Part shown: positions 1 through 6,768 of the stretch, piece by piece
How the letters are laid out: every line of letters begins with the position of its first letter
Numbering within the stretch: position 1 is the stretch's first letter
IMG/VR virus record: IMGVR_UViG_3300030102_005172
Coordinates: 1-64,000 of that record
Source: a virus
Length of the DNA stretch: 64,000 nucleotides
Direction: 5' to 3' (one strand)
Notes under the pieces: model-generated
The model's input: the letters and a program-made list of their open reading frames with translations, nothing else
The model's database searches: none
Told to the model about the DNA's origin: nothing
Position numbers and translations under genes: made by a program

Positions 1-42
1 CTCATCGATGAGGTTTTGATATTGACTATCTAATCTATTCAT
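1..42 (-). CDS. N-terminal fragment of an unidentified gene
   Basis: An ATG on the minus strand opens a frame that runs off the window edge after 14 codons (MNRLDSQYQNLIDE). It lies directly downstream of a strong Bacteroidetes-type promoter, which supports a real gene start. Too little is present to name a family. Confidence 0.55.
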   Translation of the reverse strand, partial: MNRLDSQYQNLIDE

Positions 43-59
43 AACTTATATTACTGTAT

Positions 60-91
60 GTAATATACAAAATTTATCTGACAATTCCAAA
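60..91 (-). promoter_or_regulatory. Bacteroidetes-type promoter (TTTG-N20-TATATTAC)
   Basis: On the minus strand TTTG (88-91) is followed after exactly 20 nt by TATATTAC (60-67). This is the spacing and sequence of the promoter family repeated through the window. It lies just after the stop of the DUF2805-like gene and 17 nt before the next ATG. Confidence 0.75.
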
Positions 92-93
92 TA

Positions 94-372
94 TTATTTC
101 TGGTTTTTTGATTTGAATCTTGTTGCTTCGGATGTCTTACTATGTTTAGTCTTTCTACCCTTAACTCTTTTACGCCACCTTTCAAATGAACTTCTCTTCA
201 GATTCTCTCTCATAATCTTACGAACATCATTCTCTTTGATTCCGAACTGATGTTCAATAGCTTCAAAGGGAGTTCTATCTTCCCATGCCATTTCTATGAT
301 TCTATCTATATCTAATGTGTAACTCATAACCGATGATAGTCCCGAATAGGAACAATGAAACTTAGACCCCAT
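94..372 (-). CDS. DUF2805 / TIGR03643-like small basic protein
   Basis: The 92-residue product contains DIDRIIEMAWEDRTPFEAI followed by FGIKENDVRKIMR and a basic WRKRVKGRKTKH stretch. I recognise this as the DUF2805/TIGR03643 family, common in Bacteroidetes and cyanobacteria, with a helix-turn-helix-like core and unknown role. A TTG at 414 could extend the frame but would overlap the upstream gene by 53 nt. The ATG at 372 gives an 11-nt overlap and keeps the whole domain, so I prefer it. The basic C-terminus suggests nucleic-acid binding (inference). Confidence 0.8.
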   Translation of the reverse strand: MGSKFHCSYSGLSSVMSYTLDIDRIIEMAWEDRTPFEAIEHQFGIKENDVRKIMRENLKRSSFERWRKRVKGRKTKHSKTSEATRFKSKNQK

Positions 373-544
373 ATTTCTTTTTGTATTTTTCCAAGAATGA
401 TTTACCAACTCCAATCTGAAGTATGTTACTTCCTTGTGGAATCCTTTGACTTCTTGGTGCGATTAATTTATCTACATGAAGGTCAAACGCCTCCACTCTA
501 ACCTTCCTACCTCGTGGTGGAATATACGCTACTATCGTTTGCAT
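362..544 (-). CDS. Hypothetical protein, 60 aa
   Basis: A short frame beginning at an ATG (MQTIVAYIPPRGRKVRVEAF) and overlapping both neighbours by about 10 nt, as usual in this gene array. It is basic, with PPRGRK near the N-terminus and KYKKKYGV at the end. No family is recognised. The tight overlaps are the main reason to call it real. Confidence 0.6.
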   Translation of the reverse strand: MQTIVAYIPPRGRKVRVEAFDLHVDKLIAPRSQRIPQGSNILQIGVGKSFLEKYKKKYGV

Positions 545-798
545 ACTTTTGTTAACCCTTTATTGGTTTGATATTTCTTTGAACTTGGCACTTGTCGTGT
601 TTCAAGAGTTTCGTTAACATATTCTTTAAAATATTCAGCACCTTTAAATCCTTTTGATGGTGGATATAAATTATCTTCATTTTCCATAAAGAATATACAC
701 ATCTTTGAAACATCTTCAAATGATACTGCTCTTCCATGATATTTAAGTATCCTATCTTGAGGACCTTTTCTTCCTTTTATTATTTCCCATTTTTTCAT
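532..798 (-). CDS. Hypothetical protein, 88 aa
   Basis: Starts at an ATG (MKKWEIIKGRKGPQDRILKY) whose ATGA overlaps the TGA of the upstream gene by 4 nt, which is why I prefer it to an upstream TTG at 804. It contains FEDVSKMCIFFMENEDNLYPP and an aromatic KGFKGAEYFKEYVNE segment. No known domain recognised. Cytosolic, mixed charge. Confidence 0.65.
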   Translation of the reverse strand: MKKWEIIKGRKGPQDRILKYHGRAVSFEDVSKMCIFFMENEDNLYPPSKGFKGAEYFKEYVNETLETRQVPSSKKYQTNKGLTKVCKR

Positions 799-929
799 AA
801 ACAATTGTTTTTGTACATAAAGATATCATCTACTATGTAATTAATATTTAGCTTAGCTTGTTTGATGTTGTTCTCATCAATCAATTCTTTAATCTTTTTT
901 AGTCTTTGTATTATTTCGTCACCACTCAT
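795..929 (-). CDS. Small hypothetical protein, 44 aa
   Basis: MSGDEIIQRLKKIKELIDEN opens a short, mostly helical, charged protein. Its start overlaps the end of the ASCH gene (926-929) and its stop overlaps the next start (ATGA at 795-798). This double overlap is the main support. Function unknown. Confidence 0.6.
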   Translation of the reverse strand: MSGDEIIQRLKKIKELIDENNIKQAKLNINYIVDDIFMYKNNCL

Positions 930-1198
930 AAATGTCTGTTGTCTAAATGAATTATTTTACCTAAGTGAAGTTCCCACTTGTCTGTAAGTTTCTTGTCGAT
1001 ACATTCAACTACCATGTGTGTAGGGTTCTTGTGATACGCATACTGAAAGTATATGTATTTGATATCTTTGTCTTTCAATCGTTTGGTCCAATAGGGTGTA
1101 TTGTCTCTATACTCTATTGGTTTAGTCCCATTCATGATTCTTTCAAATGGGTCTCTCATCAGAACTAAATGTAAAACTTCTTTATCTTTCCAAATCAT
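926..1198 (-). CDS. ASCH-domain protein
   Basis: The 90-residue product reads VLHLVLMRDPFERIMNGTKPIEYRD, then PYWTKRL, a central YIYFQYAY strand, MVVECIDK and a closing ELHLGKII. This is the pattern of small ASCH (PUA-like β-barrel) proteins: a K-x-(I/V)-E-x-R motif, an F-x-x-A-Y strand and a late L-G-K-I-I strand. ASCH proteins are thought to bind RNA or modified nucleosides. The ATG at 1198 overlaps the upstream stop as ATGA, so a TTG at 1204 is unlikely to be the start. Confidence 0.7.
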   Translation of the reverse strand: MIWKDKEVLHLVLMRDPFERIMNGTKPIEYRDNTPYWTKRLKDKDIKYIYFQYAYHKNPTHMVVECIDKKLTDKWELHLGKIIHLDNRHL

Positions 1199-1374
1199 TT
1201 CCAAGGTAGCATTGTCATGCCGATTTTATTTAATAAGGTTTCTACTATACAGAAGAATAACATCCCTACTCCTACTTGCCACATCCACCATTTCCATCCT
1301 GTTAGTCCTAATGACCATTTACGGATTGGTGACTTCATTGCGTATCCGTATAGTTTTTCTTTTAACTTTTTCAT
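1195..1374 (-). CDS. Small membrane protein, 59 aa
   Basis: The protein starts MKKLKEKLYGYAMKSPIRKW and contains a hydrophobic, tryptophan-rich span (WKWWMWQVGVGMLFFCIVET) consistent with one membrane segment. The basic N-terminus suggests an N-in topology. Both ends overlap neighbours by 4 nt (ATGA). Family unknown; a small inner-membrane protein of an accessory operon. Confidence 0.65.
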   Translation of the reverse strand: MKKLKEKLYGYAMKSPIRKWSLGLTGWKWWMWQVGVGMLFFCIVETLLNKIGMTMLPWK

Positions 1375-1496
1375 TTCTTTTTCTTTTTTTTCTTAGGTAT
1401 AATATTACCCTTCTCATCTACTTCAGGCGCTATGTGCATTTCATACACAATCCACAACCATATTACTGCTAATGTTCCTATTACTACTTTTATCAT
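1371..1496 (-). CDS. Small membrane protein, 41 aa
   Basis: Starts MIKVVIGTLAVIWLWIVYEM, a membrane segment, then EVDEKGNIIPKKKKKKK. The lysine tail would sit in the cytoplasm if the N-terminus faces out. The ATG at 1496 overlaps the previous TGA (ATGA). It is the middle of three consecutive tiny membrane proteins at 1195-1624, which could act together (inference). Confidence 0.6.
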   Translation of the reverse strand: MIKVVIGTLAVIWLWIVYEMHIAPEVDEKGNIIPKKKKKKK

Positions 1497-1624
1497 AATC
1501 CTAATTTTGAACCCAAGAAAAACAAACCTAATATTAGTATAGCGATAACACATGCGGCTGATATACTAATACCAATTGTTAATTGTATCATGTTGATTAT
1601 ATTTTGTCTTTCTTTCTTTTTCAT
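1493..1624 (-). CDS. Small membrane protein, 43 aa
   Basis: MKKKERQNIINM is followed by a long hydrophobic segment (LTIGISISAACVIAILILGL) and FFLGSKLGL. One membrane helix with a positively charged cytoplasmic N-terminus is predicted. It begins 3 nt after the YfiM-like gene and ends in an ATGA overlap. Family not recognised. Confidence 0.65.
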   Translation of the reverse strand: MKKKERQNIINMIQLTIGISISAACVIAILILGLFFLGSKLGL

Positions 1625-1627
1625 ACT

Positions 1628-2071
1628 CTACTCAATTGTGGGGTCACCATATGGTATATCATCATAGTCGTAACCACCTTTCCATTTATCTAATTTTCTG
1701 TATCTTAATTTCTTTGGTTGAAACAAAGGTATAGTTACAGACATTGTAATCCCACCCATCGTTGTGGCTAGGATATCTCGATGGTCTACATATCCACCTC
1801 GGATACCACCATCGTATAATTCTTTCATTACTCCTGCCGCAAACGCCGTACACAAGCCAGTTATCATGGCTCTCTTTTTATTTTGATGTTTGTTGTAGGA
1901 CCAAGTATAACCCAATGCTGATGTAATCATTCCAGCACCAAAGTGTAATTGTTTGTCAGGTTCTTGTAGGATGAATTGTTGACCATGATTCTCGGTGGTC
2001 ATTAAAAATATAATACCTAACATTAGTATTAATCTCACTATCCAATTCCTTATGTGTTTGAGAGTTACCAT
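1628..2071 (-). CDS. YfiM/DUF2279-like exported protein
   Basis: The 147-residue protein has an N-terminal hydrophobic segment (LILMLGIIFLMTT) followed by DKQLHFGAGMITSALGYTW, then a small-residue helix (AFAAGVMKELYD) and DHRDILATTMGG. The DK-x-x-HF-x-AG-x-x-T motif and the later K-E-x-x-D and D-x-x-D-x-x-x-x-x-x-G motifs are those of the YfiM/DUF2279 family of small envelope lipoproteins, whose role is unknown. No clear lipobox is visible, so it may be a membrane protein. Likely envelope-located. Confidence 0.6.
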   Translation of the reverse strand: MVTLKHIRNWIVRLILMLGIIFLMTTENHGQQFILQEPDKQLHFGAGMITSALGYTWSYNKHQNKKRAMITGLCTAFAAGVMKELYDGGIRGGYVDHRDILATTMGGITMSVTIPLFQPKKLRYRKLDKWKGGYDYDDIPYGDPTIE

Positions 2072-2080
2072 AACTTGTTA

Positions 2081-2578
2081 TTAATATATATCTTTTTTCC
2101 AGTTTTTAAATTCATCCTTTAACATAAGGTATCCACCATGTAGTCTTGCCTTGTCCCAATACCTTTTAAATATCTTTGCGGATAGTGCTTTCTCTGATGT
2201 ATCCCAATCTTCTTCTTGAGGTAACACTTTCCATTTACCCATAGACTTCTTCCACTTGACGCCAGACTTATGGTTTGCGTATCGTCTACTTCGTGTGAAA
2301 CCCATGTGTAAATACTTCTTCGCCATATCTGCTCCAACGAAGTCACCTTCCGAAAGATAACTAATAAACATCTTGTATATAGTCTCTGCAGATTTCTCTG
2401 CTACCTTTGGATTCTTAAATCGCCAATGTTTACCGATATCTGATTTATATGGTTCACATACAAGGACACCTTGTTGGCCTCTACCTATTTCGTATAGTTG
2501 AGGTTCTCTCTCGTAATCTACTTTGGATGACCACTTGTAAGTCTTGTGGTTGAATCCTACATAACTTGGTTGTTTCAT
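2081..2578 (-). CDS. DUF4385 family protein
   Basis: The 165-residue product has DYEREPQLYEIGRGQQGVLV, EPYKSDIGKHWRFK and GDFVGADMAKKYLHMGFTRS followed by RRYAN. These match my memory of DUF4385, a family found in bacteria and T4-like phages. No catalytic role is established. The overlap with the upstream nuclease-like gene (2575-2578, ATGA) places both in one operon. Confidence 0.75.
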   Translation of the reverse strand: MKQPSYVGFNHKTYKWSSKVDYEREPQLYEIGRGQQGVLVCEPYKSDIGKHWRFKNPKVAEKSAETIYKMFISYLSEGDFVGADMAKKYLHMGFTRSRRYANHKSGVKWKKSMGKWKVLPQEEDWDTSEKALSAKIFKRYWDKARLHGGYLMLKDEFKNWKKDIY

Positions 2579-3042
2579 TTTATTTTTTCTGCATTTAATT
2601 CATTGATTAGTTTGTTTACATTAGTACCCCAATGACCATGAATCGATTTGTTGCCAGTTGATTTCTTTTTTAGATGAGGTATAATATCTTTAGTAGGGAC
2701 TCTATATATCTCTTTGATATCAACACCATCCCTAATACAAAAGTACATATCTTCAGTTTGACTATATTGGTTAATCTTGTTTTCTGATAACCAATGAAAC
2801 TGAAATGTTCCTTTACCTTTACTCCTTGTGTTTATAGCTTTGTACTCAACAGGTTTTTTCTTGTTAGAATCATAAGCGTCACCACCTTGTGTGTTGTTAC
2901 CATAGTCATGACCTAATTCATTAGCCATGAATAGTTCTACAAACCTTTCGTTGTAGAAGATATTCTCAAGACCTAATTCGTCTTGTGCGATGTCTTGTGC
3001 CTCTTTCAAGAGACTCTTAATTTTCGTTACTGCTTTATTCAT
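2575..3042 (-). CDS. PD-(D/E)XK restriction-endonuclease-like protein
   Basis: The 155-residue protein contains ELGHDYGNNTQGGDAYD followed by KKPVEYKAI. The G-D-A-x-D ... E-Y-K arrangement is the metal-binding signature of PD-(D/E)XK nucleases. The later CIRDGVDIKEIYRV strand resembles the core of small type II restriction enzymes. No methyltransferase partner is adjacent. It could degrade host DNA or a competitor phage (inference). Confidence 0.6.
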   Translation of the reverse strand: MNKAVTKIKSLLKEAQDIAQDELGLENIFYNERFVELFMANELGHDYGNNTQGGDAYDSNKKKPVEYKAINTRSKGKGTFQFHWLSENKINQYSQTEDMYFCIRDGVDIKEIYRVPTKDIIPHLKKKSTGNKSIHGHWGTNVNKLINELNAEKIK

Positions 3043-3057
3043 ATCGTATATCTGTTA

Positions 3058-3243
3058 TTAGTTAACCGAGTGTAATTTAAAACCAATAACAGGTTTGTAG
3101 CCAGTCAACTCGTCTTGTTTGTTTTGTATTGACAACTTTATGTTGACGAGGTTCTGAACATTCTTTTCGTTTTCTAACCATTCTGAAAACAAATGGTGTA
3201 GTACATAGTTTTTAATTTTCTTTATCATATTATTATTATTCAA
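3058..3243 (-). CDS. Hypothetical protein, 61 aa
   Basis: Starts MNNNNMIKKIKNYVLHHLF and continues with SEWLENEKNVQNLVNIKLSI. It overlaps the next upstream gene by 8 nt. Lysine- and asparagine-rich, mostly helical. No recognisable domain. A later ATG (MIKKIK) is an alternative start. Confidence 0.55.
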   Translation of the reverse strand: MNNNNMIKKIKNYVLHHLFSEWLENEKNVQNLVNIKLSIQNKQDELTGYKPVIGFKLHSVN

Positions 3244-3445
3244 TTGTTATTATTTGGTAAGGGTCAATTATTGCGTTGTTCCATTCTTTACTAAATGGTA
3301 AGAAGGTCGGAGCACTTATACAGATACATCCATTCAAGTCAAGTTCAGGTACATCATCGTACTTATCGAGACTTGTTACTATTCCTGGTAGTAACCTACC
3401 ATACTTGTCTTTCCAAGTTATTTTGTCGTTTACTTTTACATTCAT
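3236..3445 (-). CDS. Hypothetical protein, 69 aa
   Basis: The product begins MNVKVNDKITWKDKYGRLLP and has short alternating strands (GIVTSLDKYDD, NGCICISAPTFLPF). This looks like a small β-barrel. The VNDKITWKDKYGR start resembles KOW/SH3-like modules, but that is inference. ATG start, overlapping its downstream neighbour by 8 nt. Confidence 0.55.
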   Translation of the reverse strand: MNVKVNDKITWKDKYGRLLPGIVTSLDKYDDVPELDLNGCICISAPTFLPFSKEWNNAIIDPYQIITIE

Positions 3446-3456
3446 AATTTTTAATT

Positions 3457-3843
3457 TTAAATAAATAATTTGTAATCTTTTTCGAAACTAATCGCTTCTT
3501 TCTCGTATGGGTGAGATACATAATCATGACCCATGTTGTAATATCTTTTGAACCAAATCGGTGATTGTAAGTAGTGGATGTATTCGTGAATCAAAGTCTG
3601 AACAACCATCTTCTTACTTTTCATATTAGGATAGTAGATAGTAATCTCGTTCATGTCACTACAATACTCAGCGTGACATCCATCCTCATCACCACTAGCA
3701 CCTTCTTCGCCAGAATACTTTTCGTAAATGTTTCTGTGTAACTCAACATAAGGAGTACACTCTTGAAACTTTGAGAATCCGTAATGTTCTTCTATCTTCG
3801 GAAGAACCTCATCTACTATTTTTTGAACTTTTGATTTTATCAT
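3457..3843 (-). CDS. Putative zinc metallopeptidase (HExxH)
   Basis: The 128-residue protein carries HEYIHYLQ about 30 residues before its end, an HExxH zinc site preceded by the hydrophobic helix VVQTLI. A later HDYVSHPYEKEA segment supplies a likely third ligand (E in HPYEKEA). There is no signal peptide, so it acts in the cytoplasm or virion. Its own promoter lies 20 nt upstream (3863-3894). SprT-like and other small metallopeptidase families share this layout; the exact family is unresolved. Confidence 0.65.
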   Translation of the reverse strand: MIKSKVQKIVDEVLPKIEEHYGFSKFQECTPYVELHRNIYEKYSGEEGASGDEDGCHAEYCSDMNEITIYYPNMKSKKMVVQTLIHEYIHYLQSPIWFKRYYNMGHDYVSHPYEKEAISFEKDYKLFI

Positions 3844-3862
3844 ATCTCTTAATCTTACACTA

Positions 3863-3894
3863 CTAATGTACGCAAAATAAATGAAACGGCCAAA
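3863..3894 (-). promoter_or_regulatory. Bacteroidetes-type promoter (TTTG-N20-TACATTAG)
   Basis: TTTG at 3891-3894 and TACATTAG at 3863-3870 on the minus strand, 20 nt apart. The following TAGTGTAA leader is shared with other promoters in the window. Upstream (3895-3925) lies the TAACATTA-rich element seen at the strongest copies. Confidence 0.8.
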
Positions 3895-3914
3895 CTTCTA
3901 ATGTTAAATTTATG

Positions 3915-4256
3915 TTAAATTTTGCTTTTAAATAAAGTTGAGGTTCTAACTTCTTCCCATCCTTTATCTTTGTAGAATCCATATGTACTTGGAAAACAAT
4001 AGGTAACTACATTCCACCCTTTAAGGTTTTCTTTACAGAACTCCATTCTAGCGTTCCATAGTTTTGTGTAAATACCTTTACCTCTGTATTCTTCTTTTAC
4101 ATATGCGTTAGCGAACTTGATTGTATCGTGTGATTCAAATACGAGAGAGTTCCACCCTATTGCCTCACCTTCGTAGATGGCAATCCACCCACATTCCGAT
4201 TTGGGAGTCGGTACAGAGTCGGGCAGCTTGTAGGGTACTATCGTTACATTCATCAA
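3915..4256 (-). CDS. GNAT-family acetyltransferase
   Basis: The 113-residue protein shows the GNAT core: a strand with GWIAIYEGEAIGWNSLVF, then KFANAYVKEEYRGKGIYTKLW with the (R/Q)-x-x-G-x-(G/A) acetyl-CoA loop (YRGKGIYTKL), and a late helix with FYKDKGW. It is close to the minimal length for the fold. Substrate unknown. It sits between a metallopeptidase promoter and a lipoprotein gene, which gives no clue to the target. Confidence 0.75.
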   Translation of the reverse strand: MMNVTIVPYKLPDSVPTPKSECGWIAIYEGEAIGWNSLVFESHDTIKFANAYVKEEYRGKGIYTKLWNARMEFCKENLKGWNVVTYCFPSTYGFYKDKGWEEVRTSTLFKSKI

Positions 4257-4305
4257 ATGAGCTCATATATAATCTCGTTAGTTCAAAAAAATAAATATGT
4301 AGATT

Positions 4306-5193
4306 TTAGTTATTACCTCTACTACCTCTTGAAGAGCCACCTGATGAAGAACCACCGCTACTTCTAATCACACCACTACCTCTATTAAATGTTGGTGGTG
4401 GACTTGAGTTGATATTGTTGTTAACAGGAACAGAAGGTCTACCATATGATGGTCGTGTGTTAGTATCAATTATTATGTTGTTATTATTATTGATAGGTTT
4501 AACAACTCGTGTACCATCGTTAGGGTTTGAGTTGACATTAACACGAATGTTATTGTTTCTACTCCAATTGATAACATCGTTAATAACTCTGTTAGGTTTG
4601 TTAGGATATACTCTGTTGTTTCTTCTTCTATTAGTATCTTGTTCTATATTAGAGTTACCAACAAAGTTTCTACTTCCTCGTCTACCAACTACAAAAGAGT
4701 AATTATTACTTGCTATCAGAGGTTCATTGTACCAACTGTATTGATAGTGATTCCAACCATACCAACCTTGTGGATGTGGATAATACCAATTATAGTATCT
4801 ATGATGTCTCACCCACCATGGATGGTCATATCCAAACCAAGGATAGTTCCATGCCCAATTAGTCCAGAACTGATGACTATGAAAGTAAACATCAAATCTA
4901 TTGTAAGGTCGCCAGATACCATCGAGTCTTGGATTGTTGTAATACCAAGATAGTGGTTGGTTCATCGCATATTGTGCAAAGTCCCATCTGAAGTTAAAGT
5001 CGGTTCTTAGTTTTCTCTTGAGTTGAAATAAATTGTTAATAGTATCTATCTTAGTATCTTGAGGTACTTCCAAATAAATTGGATACATATCGTCAGACTC
5101 GTAAATACCATCTGAACCTAAAGTACTAATCTGATACTGAACACCACAACTCAAGAATAGTAAAGTGAATAGTATAGTTAATAGTTGTCTCAT
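4306..5193 (-). CDS. Asn/Trp/Tyr-rich lipoprotein
   Basis: MRQLLTILFTLLFLSCGVQ is a clear lipoprotein signal peptide with the lipobox cysteine in LSCG. The mature part is rich in W, Y, H and N between residues 80 and 165 (e.g. FWTNWAWNYPWFGYDHPWW) and then becomes N/R/S-rich. It ends in a glycine-serine-arginine tail (GGSSSGGSSRGSRG). No Bacteroidetes surface-export signal follows the cysteine, so it may face the periplasm. The ATG at 5193 starts directly at the basic n-region; another lies at 5199. Family unknown. Confidence 0.7.
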   Translation of the reverse strand: MRQLLTILFTLLFLSCGVQYQISTLGSDGIYESDDMYPIYLEVPQDTKIDTINNLFQLKRKLRTDFNFRWDFAQYAMNQPLSWYYNNPRLDGIWRPYNRFDVYFHSHQFWTNWAWNYPWFGYDHPWWVRHHRYYNWYYPHPQGWYGWNHYQYSWYNEPLIASNNYSFVVGRRGSRNFVGNSNIEQDTNRRRNNRVYPNKPNRVINDVINWSRNNNIRVNVNSNPNDGTRVVKPINNNNNIIIDTNTRPSYGRPSVPVNNNINSSPPPTFNRGSGVIRSSGGSSSGGSSRGSRGNN

Positions 5194-5218
5194 ATACATA
5201 AATATGAGAATAAAATAA

Positions 5219-5398
5219 TTACATCTTAAATGTAAGTATATTACTCTTTAAAGAATAAGACTTCGCAGGTACACCGAATCGCCAGTAACAGTACTTTGTA
5301 CCTTCGTCAATTTCTGACTTTGTGATATTACCTACCTTCTTTAACATTATTACTTTTTTCATCTTGGGTTTCCAAGTGACATTGATTCCTTTTAACAT
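5219..5398 (-). CDS. Small hypothetical protein, 59 aa
   Basis: A 59-codon frame starting MLKGINVTWKPKMKKVIMLK and continuing KVGNITKSEIDEGTKYCYWRFGVPAKSYSL. The mix of charged and aromatic residues looks coding. It ends 25 nt before the lipoprotein gene. An internal ATG (MKKVIML) is an alternative start. No family recognised. Confidence 0.55.
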   Translation of the reverse strand: MLKGINVTWKPKMKKVIMLKKVGNITKSEIDEGTKYCYWRFGVPAKSYSLKSNILTFKM

Positions 5399-5522
5399 AT
5401 ATTTGGGGTTTTAAATTAAACAAAAATTTCGTGGACATCAAAGATACTAATACTACATATACTACTACATAGGTATAGACTAATAATAATCCAGCTAATA
5501 ATAATATAGATAAACTATATAG
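5399..5522. other. Short intergenic spacer between tRNA and small gene
   Basis: AT-rich spacer downstream of the tRNA. It contains a TATCTTTG (minus strand) that matches the -7 consensus but has no TTTG 20 nt upstream. No convincing gene: the one open frame here overlaps the tRNA. Confidence 0.4.
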
Positions 5523-5596
5523 TGACCGAGGAAGGACTCGAACCTTCAACCGATAGCTTAGAAGGCTATTGCTCTATCCAATTGAGCTACTCGGCC
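5523..5596 (-). tRNA. tRNA-Arg (UCU)
   Basis: The minus strand folds as a full cloverleaf. The acceptor is GGCCGAG/CTCGGTC with one G-T pair. The D-arm is GCTC/GAGC and the anticodon arm ATAGC-CTTCTAA-GCTAT with anticodon TCT. The T-arm is GAAGG-TTCGAGT-CCTTC and the discriminator base is A. No 3' CCA is encoded. It reads AGA, the arginine codon favoured in AT-rich phage genes. It has its own strong promoter 25 nt upstream and is the only RNA gene recognised. Confidence 0.93.
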
Positions 5597-5620
5597 ATAA
5601 CCTTAAATAACTTTACATAG

Positions 5621-5652
5621 TAAAGATAAGTAAAATAATCCACATATCCAAA
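5621..5652 (-). promoter_or_regulatory. Bacteroidetes-type promoter for tRNA (TTTG-N20-TATCTTTA)
   Basis: TTTG at 5649-5652 and TATCTTTA at 5621-5628, spaced by 20 nt, on the minus strand. This copy is closest to the published Bacteroidetes -7 consensus TAnnTTTG. It lies 25 nt upstream of the tRNA 5' end, so it probably transcribes the tRNA and the small gene behind it. Confidence 0.8.
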
Positions 5653-5849
5653 CTTTTAATGTTAACAAATTGTAAACTTTTCAACAAAGTTATTAACAAT
5701 CCCACTAAATGAGCTAAATAAAAAGGGGCTAATTCAGTAGAATACTGGCTCAGAGGGGACTTTTCCGTAGAGTAAAAAACCGACCCCGGTATATAAACGA
5801 CTCACAGGCGGTTGTAACTTGCTGATTACCAGAGGATTACGGCAAAATA

Positions 5850-6025
5850 ACCCCCCGCGGCTACCTTGCCACCTCGCCGGCTGGCGCCGGCTCGCCTACT
5901 CCGTAGGGGTGGAGTAAGTGGTGGATGGTTATTCTTACCCCTCTCTCAGGGCCAGCGGGGCCAGACCTGTCAGCCCTGGGCAATCTGGGCCAGCCCTGCC
6001 AGACCAGGGTGGACTGGGCTGTGAC
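5850..6025. repeat. GC-rich hairpin-forming island
   Basis: A block of roughly 175 nt far richer in G+C than the flanks. It contains GCCGGCT twice (5876-5895), repeated GGGCCAG units (from about 5948), and CCCTG-CCAGAC-CAGGG (5994-6009), which can form a tight hairpin. CAGCCC near 5970 can also pair with GGGCTG near 6016. Its composition suggests foreign origin or a structured RNA/DNA element. No open frame was recognised. Confidence 0.5.
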
Positions 6026-6063
6026 TGTAGGACTGTTTAGCTGATTTAATTTTAGCTTATTTA

Positions 6064-6124
6064 AACGCCTATATACCTATGTCTCTCTGTATACCTATGT
6101 ATTCTTATACTATATATGGGCGTT
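6064..6124. repeat. Inverted repeat enclosing an 11-bp direct repeat
   Basis: AACGCC (6064-6069) pairs with GGCGTT (6119-6124), and the adjoining TATATA tracts extend the stem. Inside, TATACCTATGT occurs at 6072-6082 and 6090-6100. A hairpin or protein-binding site within the candidate origin. Confidence 0.5.
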
Positions 6125-6205
6125 ATTTAGCTATTTTTATTTTATTTCACCGCAAGGTTCTCTAGTGTGTTTTATGTCCATGCGGGATTTTTTAGGACGG
6201 CATGT

Positions 6206-6248
6206 ACTCTGGCAATATAAATATACTAAATTTAATACACTCTGGCAA
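6206..6248. repeat. Direct repeat ACTCTGGCAA x2
   Basis: ACTCTGGCAA at 6206-6215 and 6239-6248, period 33 bp, flanking an AT-rich segment. Possible iteron pair in the candidate origin. Confidence 0.45.
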
Positions 6249-6286
6249 GGAAAATCGGCAAAAGTTTTCAACAAGTTATTAACAAT

Positions 6287-6295
6287 TGTGGATAA
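6287..6295 (-). promoter_or_regulatory. Perfect DnaA-box match
   Basis: TGTGGATAA on the plus strand is TTATCCACA on the minus strand, the consensus bacterial DnaA box. It sits in AT-rich DNA with several related ttattaaca/ttatcaaca words. A single 9-mer can occur by chance; the local repeats raise the interest. Confidence 0.45.
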
Positions 6296-6387
6296 CTAAC
6301 TGATTGCCAGGCCTTTAGATACCTCAACCTCAACCAATACTTTAACTTTTTTACGGTTAAAGTGATACTTTAAGCCCTTTTCGCTAG

Positions 6388-6424
6388 AAAAAAGTTATCA
6401 ACAACCGCAAAAAAGTTATCAACA
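6388..6424. repeat. Direct repeat, 16 bp x2
   Basis: AAAAAAGTTATCAACA occurs at 6388-6403 and 6409-6424, period 21 bp (two helical turns). This phasing suits cooperative protein binding. Confidence 0.55.
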
Positions 6425-6427
6425 TAT

Positions 6428-6469
6428 GTGTTACAAATGGGTGTTACAAAGGCAAAAATGTGTTACAAA
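6428..6469. repeat. Iteron-like repeat GTGTTACAAA x3
   Basis: GTGTTACAAA at 6428-6437, 6441-6450 and 6460-6469. Three identical decamers within 42 bp, immediately after the 16-bp repeats. Confidence 0.55.
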
Positions 6470-6768
6470 TGCGATTCCCTCAGGAAAAAATCGTCTTGCG
6501 CGAGAAAAACGGCTTGTGCCAGTCTTAATTTCTGTATAATTCGTATATGTGGGGTAAATTAGGTCTGAGTTTATGAAATATGTGGTAAAATCTTATTAGC
6601 GTGGTCTCCCGCTAGGATATCTCGGTCTAGCCCCGTTGTTCTAATTTTAGAAAATACGCATAGATTAAGGAATTATTTGGTGAGAGTTTACCATAAAGTG
6701 GTAAAAAGTGGGATAAAAGGGGAGTTTTTGTGGGTTATTTATCAAGGTAGTGGAAGATTCGATTCATA

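Noticed and set aside
552-737. Minus-strand frame of 61 codons inside the 532-798 gene
   Set aside because: Entirely contained in a better supported frame with an ATGA-linked start.
1101-1472. Long plus-strand frame of 123 codons
   Set aside because: Opposite to four small minus-strand genes joined by ATGA overlaps; its hydrophobic composition is the usual mirror of AT-rich coding DNA.
2119-2346. Minus-strand frame of 75 codons
   Set aside because: Out-of-frame shadow of the DUF4385 gene.
5328-5549. Minus-strand open frame of 73 codons
   Set aside because: It overlaps the 3' half of the tRNA-Arg and conflicts with the better 59-codon gene at 5219-5398; the N-terminus is a translation of tRNA sequence.
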